Notes: generated from the letters alone by a model not told the origin. A DNA stretch of 64,000 nucleotides from Microbacterium paraoxydans (GCF_020524545.1 NZ_JAIVLG010000001.1:558001-622000), one strand, 5' to 3'; numbered from the stretch's first letter, positions 1-9,300 are shown. Made by a program: numbers and translations.

Positions 1-589
1 GGTCCTCCCAGTGGATGCCCGCGGCACCGGACTGGATGAGCGACTGCGCGAGCTCGTAGGCGTTGAGGGGTCCTCCGAAACCGGCCTCCGCGTCGGCGAC
101 GATCGGGGCGAGCCAGTCCTGGGTGGTCTCGCCCTCCGCGTGCTCCAGCTGGTCCTGGCGGATGAGGGCGTTGTTGATGCGGCGCACCACGGCCGGAACC
201 GAGTTCGCGGGGTAGAGCGACTGGTCGGGGTAGGTCTGTCCCGCGAGGTTGCCGTCGGCGGCCACCTGCCATCCGGACAGGTAGATGGCCTTGAGGCCCG
301 CTCGCACCTGCTGCACGGCCTGGCCGCCGGTGTAGGCGCCGAGGGCCCGGATGTAGTCCTCCGTGTGCAGGAGGTTCCAGAGGTTGTCGGCGCCGCGGTG
401 GGCGAGCGTCGCCTCCTCGCGGACCGAGCCGCGGATGCGGATGACGTCTTCCGCCGAGTAGGTGCGCTCGACGCCGTCCCAGCGGGGATCGGTGTCCCAG
501 ATCTCCTGGAGCTCGGCGGCCGTCTGAACCTGGTCGCCGGCTCGCAGACCGGCGGGGCGGGGCGTCGGGGTGTGGGCGGTGTTCGTCAT
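1..589 (-). CDS. aceA: Isocitrate lyase, N-terminal part (3' end outside window)
   Basis: Isocitrate lyase splits isocitrate into glyoxylate and succinate, the first step of the cytosolic glyoxylate shunt used for growth on acetate and fatty acids. About 196 N-terminal residues are visible. They show the family's opening region, with a WDTDPRW motif near residue 35, the [10 protein letters not shown] segment, and a [15 protein letters not shown] stretch that belongs to the Mg/isocitrate site region of this superfamily. The ATG at 587-589 has a GAGGAGA ribosome site just upstream. The catalytic KKCGH motif would lie beyond the window. The gene diverges from a RamB-type regulator, the usual arrangement for glyoxylate-shunt control in actinobacteria. 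Confidence 0.95.
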   Translation of the reverse strand, partial: MTNTAHTPTPRPAGLRAGDQVQTAAELQEIWDTDPRWDGVERTYSAEDVIRIRGSVREEATLAHRGADNLWNLLHTEDYIRALGAYTGGQAVQQVRAGLKAIYLSGWQVAADGNLAGQTYPDQSLYPANSVPAVVRRINNALIRQDQLEHAEGETTQDWLAPIVADAEAGFGGPLNAYELAQSLIQSGAAGIHWED

Positions 590-675
590 GGTGTCTCCTC
601 GGTGGATCCGGCTGCGGTGCCGGTGTGGCGTGGTTCCACTGTGAGTGAATTTCAGGCATCCGAATGACCGAATCG

Positions 676-703
676 AAGCAGAAGTTTCGCGATTCTTCTG
701 CTT
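676..703. promoter_or_regulatory. Inverted repeat between aceA and ramB, candidate operator
   Basis: AAGCAGAAG (676-684) and CTTCTGCTT (695-703) form a perfect 9-bp inverted repeat with a 10-bp spacer. It lies about 90 bp upstream of aceA, in the intergenic region shared with the RamB-type regulator. The centre-to-centre distance is near two helical turns, as expected for a dimeric regulator site. It does not match the RamB site known from Corynebacterium, so its ligand is inferred only from position. Confidence 0.4.
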
Positions 704-746
704 TCGTGACAGAATCGCCTCCACTCGCTCCGACCATCGGCGGTCG

Positions 747-799
747 AAGTGCAAAAACGCGCCGGAAGTGCTTCGTGGAGGTGCGTTTCTGATCCCGCA
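747..799 (+). repeat. Interspersed palindromic element, copy 1
   Basis: This is one of three copies in the window of a roughly 54-bp imperfect palindrome; the others are at 28942-28995 and 46296-46349. The right arm GGTGCGTTTCTGATCCCGC (781-799 is its core) is well conserved. The left arm is recognisable only in its inner AAAACGCGCC part. All copies are intergenic and in the same orientation. Confidence 0.6.
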
Positions 800-805
800 C
801 GGGGT

Positions 806-844
806 GCGAGCAAAAGGCGAGCACGAGGCGAGCAAAAGGCGAGC
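806..844 (+). repeat. Two 17-bp direct repeats ahead of ramB
   Basis: GCGAGCAAAAGGCGAGC occurs exactly at 806-822 and again at 828-844, a 22-bp period close to two helical turns. The second copy ends 14 bp before the ramB start codon and abuts its ribosome-binding region. The spacing suits binding of two regulator dimers on the same DNA face, possibly autoregulation by RamB, but this is inference. Confidence 0.45.
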
Positions 845-858
845 GAAAGAGGAGTGGG

Positions 859-2301
859 ATGGACATCGCGGAAGAGGCCGACGCCCTCACGATCGGTCGA
901 CGCATCCGACAGTTGCGAACCGCGCGGGGGATGACCCTCGACGACCTCGCCTCGGCGGTCGATCGCGCCCCCAGCCAGATGTCGATGATCGAGACCGGCA
1001 AGCGTGAACCGAAGCTCACCCAACTGCAGGCGATCGCCCGAGCGCTCGGCGTCACGATCGACACCCTGTTGGAAGGCGAGCCCCTCGATGAGCGCAGTGC
1101 GGTCGAGATCGCGCTGGAGCGGGCGATGAAGGGGCAGACCTTCCAGGCGCTCGGCATCGAGCCGTTCCGGATCGCGAAGAGCGTGCCGACGGATGCGCTG
1201 AAGGCTCTGCTCGCCCTCCACGGTGAGATCGACCGGCTCAAGGACGAGAGGGCCGCCACTCCGGAGGAGGCCCGGCGGGCGAATGTCGAGCTGCGTCATC
1301 TCATGCGACGTCAGGACAACCACTTCGCCGACCTCGAGGCCAAGGCCGCCGAGATCCTCGCCGCCGTCGGGCACCCCGGCGGCCCCCTCACGCAGCGCAC
1401 CGCCTCGGAGATCGCGGCCTACCTCGGGTTCACGCTGCACTACGCGCCGGACCTGCCGCAGACCACCCGCAGCGTCGCCGACCTCGCGAACGGCCGCCTG
1501 TACCTGTCCAGCAGCGTGCCGGCGAAGGGAGACGCCCGCACCGCGGTGCTGCAGGCTCTGTCGAGCAGAATCCTCGGGCACTCCGAGCCCCGCAGCTACG
1601 CCGAGTTCCTGCGGCAGCGCGTCGAGACCAACTACCTCACCGGTGCGCTCCTCATTCCCGAGGCGCACGTGGTCCCGGCCCTGAAAGACGCCAAGCAGCG
1701 GCGGGCGATCTCGATCGAGGACCTGCGCGATGCGTACTCGGTGTCCTACGAGACGGCGGCGCACCGGTTCACGAACCTCGCCACGCGGCATCTCGACATC
1801 CCGGTGCACTTCCTCAAGGTGCACGAGTCCGGCACGATCACCAAGGCGTACGAGAACGACGACGTGAACTTCCCCACCGACCGCCTGGGTGCGATCGAGG
1901 GGCAGTTGTGCTGCCGCAAGTGGACCTCGCGAGTGGTGTTCGATGAGGACGACCGCTTCAATCCGTACTACCAGTACACCGACACCGGCAACGGCACGTA
2001 CTGGTGCACCGCGCGGGTCGAGGCGTCGAGCGAGGGGTTGCACTCGGTCAGCGTGGGCGTGCGCTTCGACGACACCCGGTGGTTCGTCGGGCGGGACACC
2101 TCGCACCGCGGCGTCTCGAAGCACTCGGTCGAGGTGTGCTGCCGCCGGGCGCCTGCTGAGCTGGAAGAGCGCTGGCGGGAGAACTCCTGGCCCAATGTGA
2201 AGACCCCGCGGACGCTGCTCGCGACGCTGCCGACCGGCTCGTTCCCCGGCGTCGACACGACCGACGTGTACGAGTTCCTGGAGGCGCACTCGCCTGCCTG
2301 A
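859..2301 (+). CDS. ramB: RamB-type XRE transcriptional regulator of acetate/fatty-acid metabolism
   Basis: The protein has 480 residues. The N-terminal XRE helix-turn-helix (about residues 12-68, containing [16 protein letters not shown] and [13 protein letters not shown]) is followed by a long sensor region with the C-terminal cysteine-rich motifs of the RamB/ScfR family ([24 protein letters not shown]). RamB proteins control aceA/aceB and acetate activation genes in actinobacteria. Here the gene diverges from aceA, which supports that role. The ATG is preceded by an AGGAG site. Two 17-bp direct repeats end just before the start and may mediate autoregulation. The cysteines could bind metal, but no ligand can be read from sequence. 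Confidence 0.88.
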   Translation: MDIAEEADALTIGRRIRQLRTARGMTLDDLASAVDRAPSQMSMIETGKREPKLTQLQAIARALGVTIDTLLEGEPLDERSAVEIALERAMKGQTFQALGIEPFRIAKSVPTDALKALLALHGEIDRLKDERAATPEEARRANVELRHLMRRQDNHFADLEAKAAEILAAVGHPGGPLTQRTASEIAAYLGFTLHYAPDLPQTTRSVADLANGRLYLSSSVPAKGDARTAVLQALSSRILGHSEPRSYAEFLRQRVETNYLTGALLIPEAHVVPALKDAKQRRAISIEDLRDAYSVSYETAAHRFTNLATRHLDIPVHFLKVHESGTITKAYENDDVNFPTDRLGAIEGQLCCRKWTSRVVFDEDDRFNPYYQYTDTGNGTYWCTARVEASSEGLHSVSVGVRFDDTRWFVGRDTSHRGVSKHSVEVCCRRAPAELEERWRENSWPNVKTPRTLLATLPTGSFPGVDTTDVYEFLEAHSPA

Positions 2302-2312
2302 GCCGTGCCCGA

Positions 2313-2318
2313 TACGCT
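2313..2318 (+). promoter_or_regulatory. -10 box TACGCT, predicted leaderless start
   Basis: TACGCT is followed by exactly six bases and then the ATG at 2325. No ribosome site fits between them, so transcription would begin at or next to the start codon. Confidence 0.5.
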
Positions 2319-2324
2319 CGGTCG

Positions 2325-3437
2325 ATGAGTAGCGGTGTCTTTCCCGGCCCCTTCGGAACGATGCCTGAGGCGCAGGCTTCGGCGATACTCTGGGTGCCGC
2401 CACTGCCGGAGGTCCCGCGACCTGTGCGGTTCGTCGACGGCTTCGAGCCGTTCGCCGACTTCGTGCGGAGTCGAGGCGGGGATCCCGGTCTCCTGGCCGA
2501 CGACCTCGCGGCGACGTGGGACTTCATCGCCGCTCATCCGGAGATCCTCGACAGTGTCGACCTCTCCGCAGCGACCGCGCGCTTCGTCGGCAACGTCATC
2601 GCCGTCGTGCATGCGGCAGCGACCTGGCGGATGACCACCGAGCCTGAGATCGGGACGAACACGCTCTCCATCCCGGTTGCGTCGCTCGTGCAGGGGATGG
2701 TGCACCAGTCCGACCAGCGGGACGCGTTCCTGCAGATGCTCGCGTCATGGGACCAGGATGACCTCGACGACCAGGAGTTGAGGGCACTCTCCGACGAGGA
2801 GTCGGCGCCCACGCCCGTCATCCCCGCGGTCGCCTACGTCCGACCCGTCCTTCCTGTCGGGCTCTTCCGTGACGAGGCGGGCGAGGTGATCCCGTACGGA
2901 CGCCGTTGGCCGGACGGGATTCCCCCGGAGGAGGCGTATTCGCGAGAGACCCACCCGGAGCGCTTCGAGCCTCTCCTCCAGGTGATCGATGCCCTCGTCG
3001 CCCACCTCCGCGGCGTGTACGACGTGGTGGTGCGCGGGGAGCCCGGTGACGGGGGCGCGGATCGCATCGTCCTCGAGCCGGTGACCGGGGCCGCGATCAC
3101 CATCACTCCGATGCCTCCCGTCGTCCAGATCGACGCCGGGGCGCTGTTCCGCTCGATGATCCCGTCCTGCACGTGCGATGCCTGCGATGAGACCGTGGAG
3201 ACGGCGGCTGACGAACTCGAGCGGATCGTGCTGTCCATCGCCTCGGGCGGCTTCCGGGAGAAGTACCCGGTCGGGAATCGTTCGTGGCTGTACACGGACA
3301 TCCGGTCGCCGGACGGCGAGCGTCGCGAGAGCGGAGCCGGTCCTGCCCCCGACCTGGCCGAGTCCGACCGGGAGCGTGCGACGTCCGCGCTGCGACGCCT
3401 CGATGACGGATGGTGGCCGGCCTGGCCGCTGCGTTAG
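2325..3437 (+). CDS. Hypothetical protein, possible DUF6226-like C-terminal half
   Basis: The 370-residue protein appears to have two parts. Residues 1-165 are an acidic helical domain with no motif I recognise. Residues from about 170 (YVRPVLPVGLF, YGRRWPDGIPPEEAYS, HPERFEPL) to the end carry a CTCDACDE cysteine cluster near residue 285 and resemble actinobacterial proteins of the DUF6226 type. That assignment is from memory and weak. No signal peptide or membrane segment is seen. The ATG sits six bases after a TACGCT -10 box. The gene is flanked by unrelated loci and probably forms its own transcript. Function is unknown. Confidence 0.7.
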   Translation: MSSGVFPGPFGTMPEAQASAILWVPPLPEVPRPVRFVDGFEPFADFVRSRGGDPGLLADDLAATWDFIAAHPEILDSVDLSAATARFVGNVIAVVHAAATWRMTTEPEIGTNTLSIPVASLVQGMVHQSDQRDAFLQMLASWDQDDLDDQELRALSDEESAPTPVIPAVAYVRPVLPVGLFRDEAGEVIPYGRRWPDGIPPEEAYSRETHPERFEPLLQVIDALVAHLRGVYDVVVRGEPGDGGADRIVLEPVTGAAITITPMPPVVQIDAGALFRSMIPSCTCDACDETVETAADELERIVLSIASGGFREKYPVGNRSWLYTDIRSPDGERRESGAGPAPDLAESDRERATSALRRLDDGWWPAWPLR

Positions 3438-3485
3438 GCATCGCTGGGTGCGAGCCGTGTCGTCAAAATTTAGTTCGATCTTGCT

Positions 3486-3501
3486 TAGTCAATCTTGACT
3501 A
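3486..3501. promoter_or_regulatory. Palindromic operator TAGTCAA-N2-TTGACTA, site 1
   Basis: The 16-bp sequence has perfect 7-bp arms around a TC centre and lies 50 bp upstream of the first gene of the importer-rcaE-rcaD operon. It overlaps a possible -10 (TATGTT, 3500-3505). The same arms with an AG centre recur at 9336-9351 in front of rcaB-rcaA, next to the divergent PadR regulator gene. The pairing makes it a strong candidate for the PadR operator of the locus. Confidence 0.75.
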
Positions 3502-3550
3502 TGTTACTTTCATCGAGCCATCAACGACGAACGGCCGAGAAGGGACCCTC

Positions 3551-4654
3551 ATGGCTACTTCCTCTGCGGAAACCCGATTCCGCATCACTGCCACCCTGAC
3601 GTGCGTTCTCGCCGCCACGCTGACGCTCGGAGCATGCTCCGCGCAGACGCCAGGCGGCGATACCGCCCCCACGAGTGCGAGTGACACCGACGCCTGCAAG
3701 CGGAATCAGGATGCCGGCACCATCACCTACATCTCCGGCTACGGCTACTCCGCCAGCGCCGGGCAGCTCGACGTGTTCCTCGCCGAGGAGCTGGGCTATT
3801 TCGACGATCTCTGCCTCGACGTGGAGATCAACGCCTCCGGTGCGAACGGGCAGCAGCTCGTGGCGTCCGGTCAGGCGCAGTTCACCGCTCTCGGCTCCGC
3901 ATCCGATGTGATGCTCGCGGCGGCGAACAGCAAGAACCTCACGGCGGTCGCGACCTACGGCACCACCCCGCCGTTCTCGATCTTCGGCAACGAGAAGCTC
4001 GCGAGCCTCACCGACCTCGAAGGCGGGTCGCTCGGATACTTCATCAACCTGACCCCGATCGCCTCGGCCATGCTCGACGAGGCCGGCGTCGACGTGTCGA
4101 AGGTCGAGATGGTCAAGATGACCAACTACGACCCGACCGTCGTCGTGCGCGAGCAGGTCGATGCGATCGTCGGCTACGCGTCCAACCAGCCGCAGTCGCT
4201 CAAGGCGCAGGGCCTGCCGTTCAGCGAGTTCCTCCCCTCCGACCTCGGTGTGGAGGGCACGTACAACGTGATGGAGGTCAACTCCCGCTTCCTCGACGAG
4301 CACCGCGAGGTCGCCGCCGACTTCATGCGGGCGAGCCTCAAGGCGCTGCAGTACTGCCTGGACGAGTCGGATGCCTGCATCGATACGCTCGCGAAACTGG
4401 CCGAGGACAACAACCAGGGCGCGGCGTTCCCGCGCGACCAGCTCGCCCGCACGTGGGAGGTGGAGTCCGCATGGGTGCGGGAGAGCGCCGGCGGCAACCC
4501 GGGCGTGCAGAACGAGTCCATGTGGGAGCCCGAGTACGCCCTCGTGAAGAAGTACGGCGGCGTCAAGGACCTGCCCGCGATCGCCGACATGATGGACGCC
4601 GACCTGGTCGCCGACCTCTACGACGGCGACACCCTGATCTGGCAGGCCGAGTGA
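3551..4654 (+). CDS. ABC transporter substrate-binding lipoprotein, probable riboflavin/flavin importer
   Basis: The 367-residue lipoprotein has a charged N-region, a hydrophobic h-region and a lipobox LTLGAC with Cys at about residue 28. The mature part is the SsuA/THI5-like (NMT1) fold, with GYGYSASAGQLDVFLAEELGYF and the GANGQQLVASGQAQF segment typical of binding proteins for sulfonates and thiamine or flavin precursors. The ATG at 3551 was chosen because it starts the signal peptide. The gene heads an operon that continues with ATPase, permease, rcaE and rcaD, so riboflavin is the most likely ligand. That ligand is inferred from context, since the fold alone cannot distinguish it. Confidence 0.85.
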   Translation: MATSSAETRFRITATLTCVLAATLTLGACSAQTPGGDTAPTSASDTDACKRNQDAGTITYISGYGYSASAGQLDVFLAEELGYFDDLCLDVEINASGANGQQLVASGQAQFTALGSASDVMLAAANSKNLTAVATYGTTPPFSIFGNEKLASLTDLEGGSLGYFINLTPIASAMLDEAGVDVSKVEMVKMTNYDPTVVVREQVDAIVGYASNQPQSLKAQGLPFSEFLPSDLGVEGTYNVMEVNSRFLDEHREVAADFMRASLKALQYCLDESDACIDTLAKLAEDNNQGAAFPRDQLARTWEVESAWVRESAGGNPGVQNESMWEPEYALVKKYGGVKDLPAIADMMDADLVADLYDGDTLIWQAE

Positions 4655-5451
4655 TGGCCGCCGCACAGGGAACGGGGGTCGAGGTCAGAGGCGTCTCCAA
4701 GGCGTTCGGCGTCGACGGTGCTCAGGTGACGGTGCTCGACGACGTGAATCTGACGATCGGCATGGGCGAGTTCGTCTCGGTGATCGGCCCGAGCGGCTGC
4801 GGCAAGTCCACGCTGCTCAAGGTCGTCGCCGGTCTCCTCGAGGCCGACTCCGGCACGGTCACGATCGACGGCGAGAGCGTCACGGCGGCGTCGCGCGACA
4901 AGAAGATCGGCCTCGTGCCGCAGTCGCCCGCGCTGCTGCCGTGGAAGACCGTGCGGGAGAACGTCGAACTGCCGGTGCGCATCAATGCCAGGGCGAACGC
5001 CGGGAGAGCATTGCGCGACCCGGCGGAGCTGTTGTCGACGTTCGGTCTCCGCCAGGCGATGACGAAGTACCCGGGGCAGCTGTCCGGCGGTATGCAGCAG
5101 CGGGCCGCGATCGCGAGGGCCTTCGTGTTCGACCCGGCCATCATGCTGATGGACGAGCCGTTCTCGGCCCTCGACGAGATGAACCGGGACCTGCAGCGGA
5201 TCGCGCTGTTGGACTTCTGGCAGTCCAACCGCAAGGCCGTCATGTTCGTCACGCACTCCGTGCCCGAGGCGATCATGCTGTCCGACCGCATCGTGGTGAT
5301 GGCCGCCCACCCCGGGCGCATCGCCCAGGTGATCGACGTCGACCTCCCCCGGCCGCGCACCGAGGAGGCGTACGCGACGGACGAGTTCCGCGACCTGGAG
5401 GCAGTCGTGCGCGGTGCGCTGCGCGCGCAGACGGAGAAGGCCCATGTCTGA
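4654..5451 (+). CDS. ABC transporter ATP-binding protein (SsuB/TauB-like)
   Basis: This 265-residue ATPase energises the importer. Visible motifs are Walker A GPSGCGKST (residues 45-53), Q-loop VPQSPALLPWKTV (88-100), signature LSGGMQQR (143-150), Walker B IMLMDEPF (163-170) and the H-loop VTHSVPEA. The PWKTVRENV sequence is typical of nitrate/sulfonate/taurine-type ATPases. The ATG overlaps the stop of the binding-protein gene (ATGA), and the 3' end overlaps the permease start by eight bases, so translation is probably coupled. Confidence 0.93.
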   Translation: MAAAQGTGVEVRGVSKAFGVDGAQVTVLDDVNLTIGMGEFVSVIGPSGCGKSTLLKVVAGLLEADSGTVTIDGESVTAASRDKKIGLVPQSPALLPWKTVRENVELPVRINARANAGRALRDPAELLSTFGLRQAMTKYPGQLSGGMQQRAAIARAFVFDPAIMLMDEPFSALDEMNRDLQRIALLDFWQSNRKAVMFVTHSVPEAIMLSDRIVVMAAHPGRIAQVIDVDLPRPRTEEAYATDEFRDLEAVVRGALRAQTEKAHV

Positions 5452-6292
5452 GCTGACGATGAGAGACACCACCGCGACCCTCGCGACCGCCCGCCTGAAC
5501 GCCCAGCGCAACCGAGGCGTCCCGCCGTGGCTGCGCTGGGGGTCATGGGGCCCCACCCTGATCACCTTCGTGATCGCCGCCCTGCTGTGGCAGATCGTGG
5601 CCTGGACCAACCCCTACGTGCTGCCGACGCTGGAGGCGATCGGCGGGAGTCTCGTCGAGGACGCCGGCATGTACTGGTCGAACTTCCTCGTCACCCTGCT
5701 CGAGGTCGTGGTCGGTGCCTCCGCGGGCATCCTCGCCGGCTTCCTGCTGGCTGTGATCATGGCCGAGTTCCAGATCATCGAGCGGGCCGTCATGCCGCTC
5801 GTGATCATCGTGATGGTGACCCCGATCGTGGCGATCGCCCCGGCGCTGGTGGTGGCCTTCGGATTCGGGATGGTCCCGAAGTTCATCGTGACCGGGCTCG
5901 TGGTGTTCTTCCCGATGCTCGTGAACTCGCTCGCGGGACTCCGCGACGTCGATCAGAAGGCCCTCGACGTCTTCAAGACGCTGCACGCCTCCCGGTGGGA
6001 GATCTTCCGCGAGCTGCGCTTCCCGGGCAGCATGCCCTACGTGTTCGCGGGGCTCCGCATCGCCCTGCCGCTCGCGGTGGTCGGCGCCGCGGTCGCGGAG
6101 TTCGTCGCGGCGGGTCAGCAGGCCGGCCTCGGCTCGCTCGTCACCACCTCGGCCGCGCAGGCGAACCTCGCCGTCACCTGGGCCAGCATCGCCCTGCTGT
6201 GCCTGCTCGGTGTGCTCCTCATCATCGTCCTCGCCCTGGTGCGCAAGCGCGTGCTGTGGTGGAGCGACGGCGAGGTCACGGCCAAGGGCTGA
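5444..6292 (+). CDS. ABC transporter permease (SsuC-like)
   Basis: The 282-residue membrane protein has about six hydrophobic segments, starting near residue 35 (TLITFVIAALLWQIVAW). The cytoplasmic EAA-type coupling loop reads VDQKALDVFKTLHASRWEIF around residues 165-190. It pairs with the upstream ATPase and binding protein to make a complete three-component importer. A 111-bp gap containing a GGGACGGG/CCCGTCCC-rich stretch separates it from rcaE. The transported substrate is inferred to be riboflavin from the downstream genes. Confidence 0.9.
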   Translation: MSELTMRDTTATLATARLNAQRNRGVPPWLRWGSWGPTLITFVIAALLWQIVAWTNPYVLPTLEAIGGSLVEDAGMYWSNFLVTLLEVVVGASAGILAGFLLAVIMAEFQIIERAVMPLVIIVMVTPIVAIAPALVVAFGFGMVPKFIVTGLVVFFPMLVNSLAGLRDVDQKALDVFKTLHASRWEIFRELRFPGSMPYVFAGLRIALPLAVVGAAVAEFVAAGQQAGLGSLVTTSAAQANLAVTWASIALLCLLGVLLIIVLALVRKRVLWWSDGEVTAKG

Positions 6293-6403
6293 CGCAGCAC
6301 CCTCATCCCGGGACGGGAGCCCCCGACCCGTCCCGGGGTTCCTCCGGCGTGCCCGGAACCACCTCAGAACGACCAGAACCACCCACAAGGAAGGCACCCG
6401 CTC

Positions 6404-7783
6404 ATGACCGATCAGACCCCCGTGAAGCCGCTGCGTCTCGGCCTCTTCGAGAACGCCCAGGCGAACGACTCCGGTACGGCGACCTGGCGGCACCCCGACA
6501 ACGGGCGCTACCTGTTCGACAAGCTCGAGTACTGGCGCGACACTGCGCGGATGGTCGAGGACGCCGGATTCGACTTCCTCTTCCTCGCGGATGCCTGGGG
6601 CTGGGCCGACGTGGCCGGCGAGCGTCCCGACGTCTGCTCGCTGGAGGGTCTGGATCTGCCGCGTCTGGACCCCGCGATCATCCTCGCCGCCCTGATCCCC
6701 GAGACGACACGGCTGGGTCTCGTCGCGACCGGATCGACCCTGCTGGAGCCGCCGTACTCGTTCGCGCGTCGCATGGCGACCCTCGACATCCTCTCCGGCG
6801 GACGCATCGGCTGGAACGTGGTCACCACGGGAACCGCCGACACCGCAGTGCAGGGCTTCGGCGTGCCGATGGTCGGCCACGACGAGCGCTACCTCATGGC
6901 CGACGACTTCATGCAGGTCGTCTACAAGCTGTGGGAGCAGGCCTGGGAGGAGGGCGCGCTGGAGCGTGACAAGTCCGGCCGCTTCGCCGACCCGTCCAAG
7001 GTGCACCGCATCGCGCACGAGGGTCGGTACTTCCGCTCGCACGGCTACGGGAACACACAGCGCTCGCCGCAGGGCACCCCGGTGCTGTTCCAGGCCGGTG
7101 CGTCGCCCGCGGGCCGCGAGTTCGGCGGCAAGCACGGCGAGGCGATCTTCGTCGGAAGCGGCTCGGTCGAGCAGCTTCGCGGCCACTCGACCGCCATCCG
7201 CGGGGAGGCAGTGAAGAACGGTCGCGGCTCCGACGAGGTCAAGATCATGTCGGCGTTCGCCGCGATCGTCGGCAGCACGGAGGAGGAGGCGCAGCGCAAG
7301 TACGCCGAGGTCGCCGATGCGCAGAACCCCGACGTGACGGTCGCCTCCTACGCCTGGTTCACCGGGCTCGACCTCTCGGCCTACGCTCCGAACACCCCGA
7401 TGTCGGAGCTGAGCACCGAACTCTCGCAGACGCAGGTGGCCCGCTTCGCCGACAAGACCGTGGGCGACGTGCTCGGTGACTGGCACGCGCACGGCGTCGG
7501 TGCCCGCCCGATCGTGGGCACACCCGAGCAGGTGGCGGACCGGATGATCGAGCTCGCCGACGGCGCCGACCTCGACGGGTTCCTGTTCGCCCCCGTCATC
7601 CCGCCGGCGTCGACCGCCGACTTCATCGAGCATGTGCTGCCGATCCTCAAGGAGCGCGGTGCGGTGGTCGAGCCTTCGTCGGAGCCGCAGTCGCTGCGTG
7701 AGCGTCTGGTCGGCACGCCCTCGCCGGCGCTCGCGGACTCGCACACGGGCGCGCAGTACCGGCGGACGATGTCGCGTGTCTGA
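6404..7783 (+). CDS. rcaE: Riboflavin lyase, LLM-class FMNH2-dependent monooxygenase
   Basis: The 459-residue protein belongs to the luciferase-like monooxygenases of the NtaA/SnaA/DszA group. It shows the barrel start LRLGLFENAQ, the PETTRLGLVATGSTLLEPPY strand and the family signature SGGRIGWNVVTT near residue 140, then FQAGASPAGREF. In Microbacterium maritypicum, RcaE uses reduced FMN and oxygen to cleave riboflavin into lumichrome and ribose. The identification here rests on the partners: a ribokinase overlapping its 3' end, and a flavin reductase and riboflavin kinase under the same predicted operator. AAGGAAGG precedes the ATG. Without that context it could be called only a generic LLM monooxygenase. 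Confidence 0.85.
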   Translation: MTDQTPVKPLRLGLFENAQANDSGTATWRHPDNGRYLFDKLEYWRDTARMVEDAGFDFLFLADAWGWADVAGERPDVCSLEGLDLPRLDPAIILAALIPETTRLGLVATGSTLLEPPYSFARRMATLDILSGGRIGWNVVTTGTADTAVQGFGVPMVGHDERYLMADDFMQVVYKLWEQAWEEGALERDKSGRFADPSKVHRIAHEGRYFRSHGYGNTQRSPQGTPVLFQAGASPAGREFGGKHGEAIFVGSGSVEQLRGHSTAIRGEAVKNGRGSDEVKIMSAFAAIVGSTEEEAQRKYAEVADAQNPDVTVASYAWFTGLDLSAYAPNTPMSELSTELSQTQVARFADKTVGDVLGDWHAHGVGARPIVGTPEQVADRMIELADGADLDGFLFAPVIPPASTADFIEHVLPILKERGAVVEPSSEPQSLRERLVGTPSPALADSHTGAQYRRTMSRV

Positions 7784-8660
7784 CACCCTCTCCGGTGTCG
7801 CTGTGGTGGGGAGCGCGAACCTCGACCTGGTCGTCGAGGTCGCGCGCCCCCCGCACGTCGGCGAGACCCTGCTCGGCCGGGCCGGTGGCCGCTTCTCCGG
7901 AGGCAAGGGCTTGAATCAGGCCGTCGCCTGCGCACGCAGCGGGGCGCCGACTCGGTTCTGCGCCGTCGTCGGAGAGGATGAGGCCGCTGAGGCGCTCGAG
8001 CGGACCCTGTCGCGCGCCGGGGTCACGGCGGTCCTGCGCCGCAGCGCGGTCGCACCGACCGGCGTCGCTCACGTGCTGGCGCTCGACGGCGGGGACAACA
8101 GCATCATCGTCGCGGCCGGCGCGAACGCCGAACTCGACCCGGACGACGCGGTCGCCGGGATCGAAGGAGCAGCGGTCGTGCTCGCCCAGCTGGAGGTGCC
8201 CGTCGACAGCGTGTCCGCCGCGCTGCGGGCGGGACGGAAGGCGGGTGCGCTCACGATCCTCAACGCCGCGCCCGCCCACGCCGCCGCGGTCGGGATGCTC
8301 CCCGATGTCGATGTGCTGGTGGTGAATGAGACCGAGTGCGCCGAGCTCGGCGGTATCGACCGGCTGCACGTGGCGGGCGCGAAGACCATCGTGCTCACCC
8401 GGGGCGCCGGGGGAGTGGTGCTTCACCGCGCGGAGCGTGAACCGCTGCACATCGAGGCCTTCCGGATCGATCCGGTCGACACGACCGGCGCCGGCGACGC
8501 GTTCTGCGGAGCTTTGGCCGCGGCCCTCGCCCGCGGCGACGGGCTCGAGGACGCCTTGGACGGCGCCTGTGCGGCAGGAGCCGTCGTGGCCCGTCATCGC
8601 GGGGCGACCACCCCGGCGCTGACCGTCGAGTCGATCGCGGCGCTCGTGGCGTCGCGCTGA
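7776..8660 (+). CDS. rcaD: Ribokinase-like PfkB sugar kinase
   Basis: The 294-residue kinase has the ribokinase signatures GSANLDLVVEV at the N-terminus, GGKGLNQAVACARSG near residue 45, the VNETE motif, and the C-terminal DTTGAGDAFCG with catalytic Asp at about residue 241. Ribokinases convert D-ribose to ribose-5-phosphate. In riboflavin catabolism this salvages the ribose released by RcaE. The GTG start overlaps the rcaE stop by eight bases, so the two are translationally coupled. The gene ends four bases from the convergent PadR gene. Confidence 0.88.
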   Translation: MSDTLSGVAVVGSANLDLVVEVARPPHVGETLLGRAGGRFSGGKGLNQAVACARSGAPTRFCAVVGEDEAAEALERTLSRAGVTAVLRRSAVAPTGVAHVLALDGGDNSIIVAAGANAELDPDDAVAGIEGAAVVLAQLEVPVDSVSAALRAGRKAGALTILNAAPAHAAAVGMLPDVDVLVVNETECAELGGIDRLHVAGAKTIVLTRGAGGVVLHRAEREPLHIEAFRIDPVDTTGAGDAFCGALAAALARGDGLEDALDGACAAGAVVARHRGATTPALTVESIAALVASR

Positions 8661-8664
8661 GTCG

Positions 8665-9264
8665 CTACTCCGCGCGGGCGGTGTCGTCGACCGCTGACAC
8701 CGTCTCTCCGGCGAACGTGTACTCGCCGCCGCGGAGGCGCTCCAGCAGGTCGAGCAGCCACTGCTTCTCGGCTGTGAGACGGGCGGTGGAGAGGTCGAAG
8801 ATCTCCCGCACGTACTTCGGCGTCGTCTCGGAGCGCAGCGTGTCCTGCACGTCGAAGCCGTTCTGCGTGATGATCGCGTCGCTCTTGATCAGGCGGTGCT
8901 CGAGGCCGGCGATGACCTCCTGCCGACTCAGCACGAACATGAACGAGGCGACGGTCATGATGGCCTGGGTGTCGAAGGCAGCGACGTTCCACAGGTTCTC
9001 GCGCAGCATCCGCTGGAGTTCGACCTCCCCGGACGGCGTGATCCGATAGGTGGTGCGGGCCGGACGCTTGCCCTCGGCCTCGGTGCCGCTCTCTGCGATG
9101 TAGCCGTCGACCTCCAGCGCGCGCAGCGCGTTGTAGATGGATCCGGGCTGGATGTGCGCCCATTCGTCGACGTGCCAGGTCATGAGCTCGCGGCGGAGGA
9201 AGTACCCGTGCACGGGCTGGAACTGCTTCACGGCACCGAGGACGACGAGGCGGGTGGTCGACAT
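8665..9264 (-). CDS. PadR-family transcriptional regulator of the riboflavin-degradation locus
   Basis: The protein has a PadR winged helix at the N-terminus (LVVLGAVKQFQPVHGYFLRREL, then QPGSIYNALRALEVDGYI and TYRITPSGEVEL), followed by a helical dimerisation tail (PadR C-terminal type) with about 199 residues in total. The start at 9264 gives MSTTRLVVLG, the usual PadR opening. In-frame alternatives exist at 9273 (ATG) and 9291 (GTG), and none has a good ribosome site. The gene diverges from rcaB-rcaA and converges with rcaE-rcaD. The 16-bp palindrome beside both operons is its likely target. A flavin effector is plausible but not visible. Confidence 0.85.
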   Translation of the reverse strand: MSTTRLVVLGAVKQFQPVHGYFLRRELMTWHVDEWAHIQPGSIYNALRALEVDGYIAESGTEAEGKRPARTTYRITPSGEVELQRMLRENLWNVAAFDTQAIMTVASFMFVLSRQEVIAGLEHRLIKSDAIITQNGFDVQDTLRSETTPKYVREIFDLSTARLTAEKQWLLDLLERLRGGEYTFAGETVSAVDDTARAE

Positions 9265-9300
9265 GCCCCTCATGCTAACGGCTGGCGTCACAGATTCCGG

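Noticed and set aside
5543..7906. Long minus-strand open frame opposite the permease and rcaE
   Set aside because: It is an antisense shadow in high-GC DNA with low-complexity Arg/Asp/His-rich translation and no start signal.
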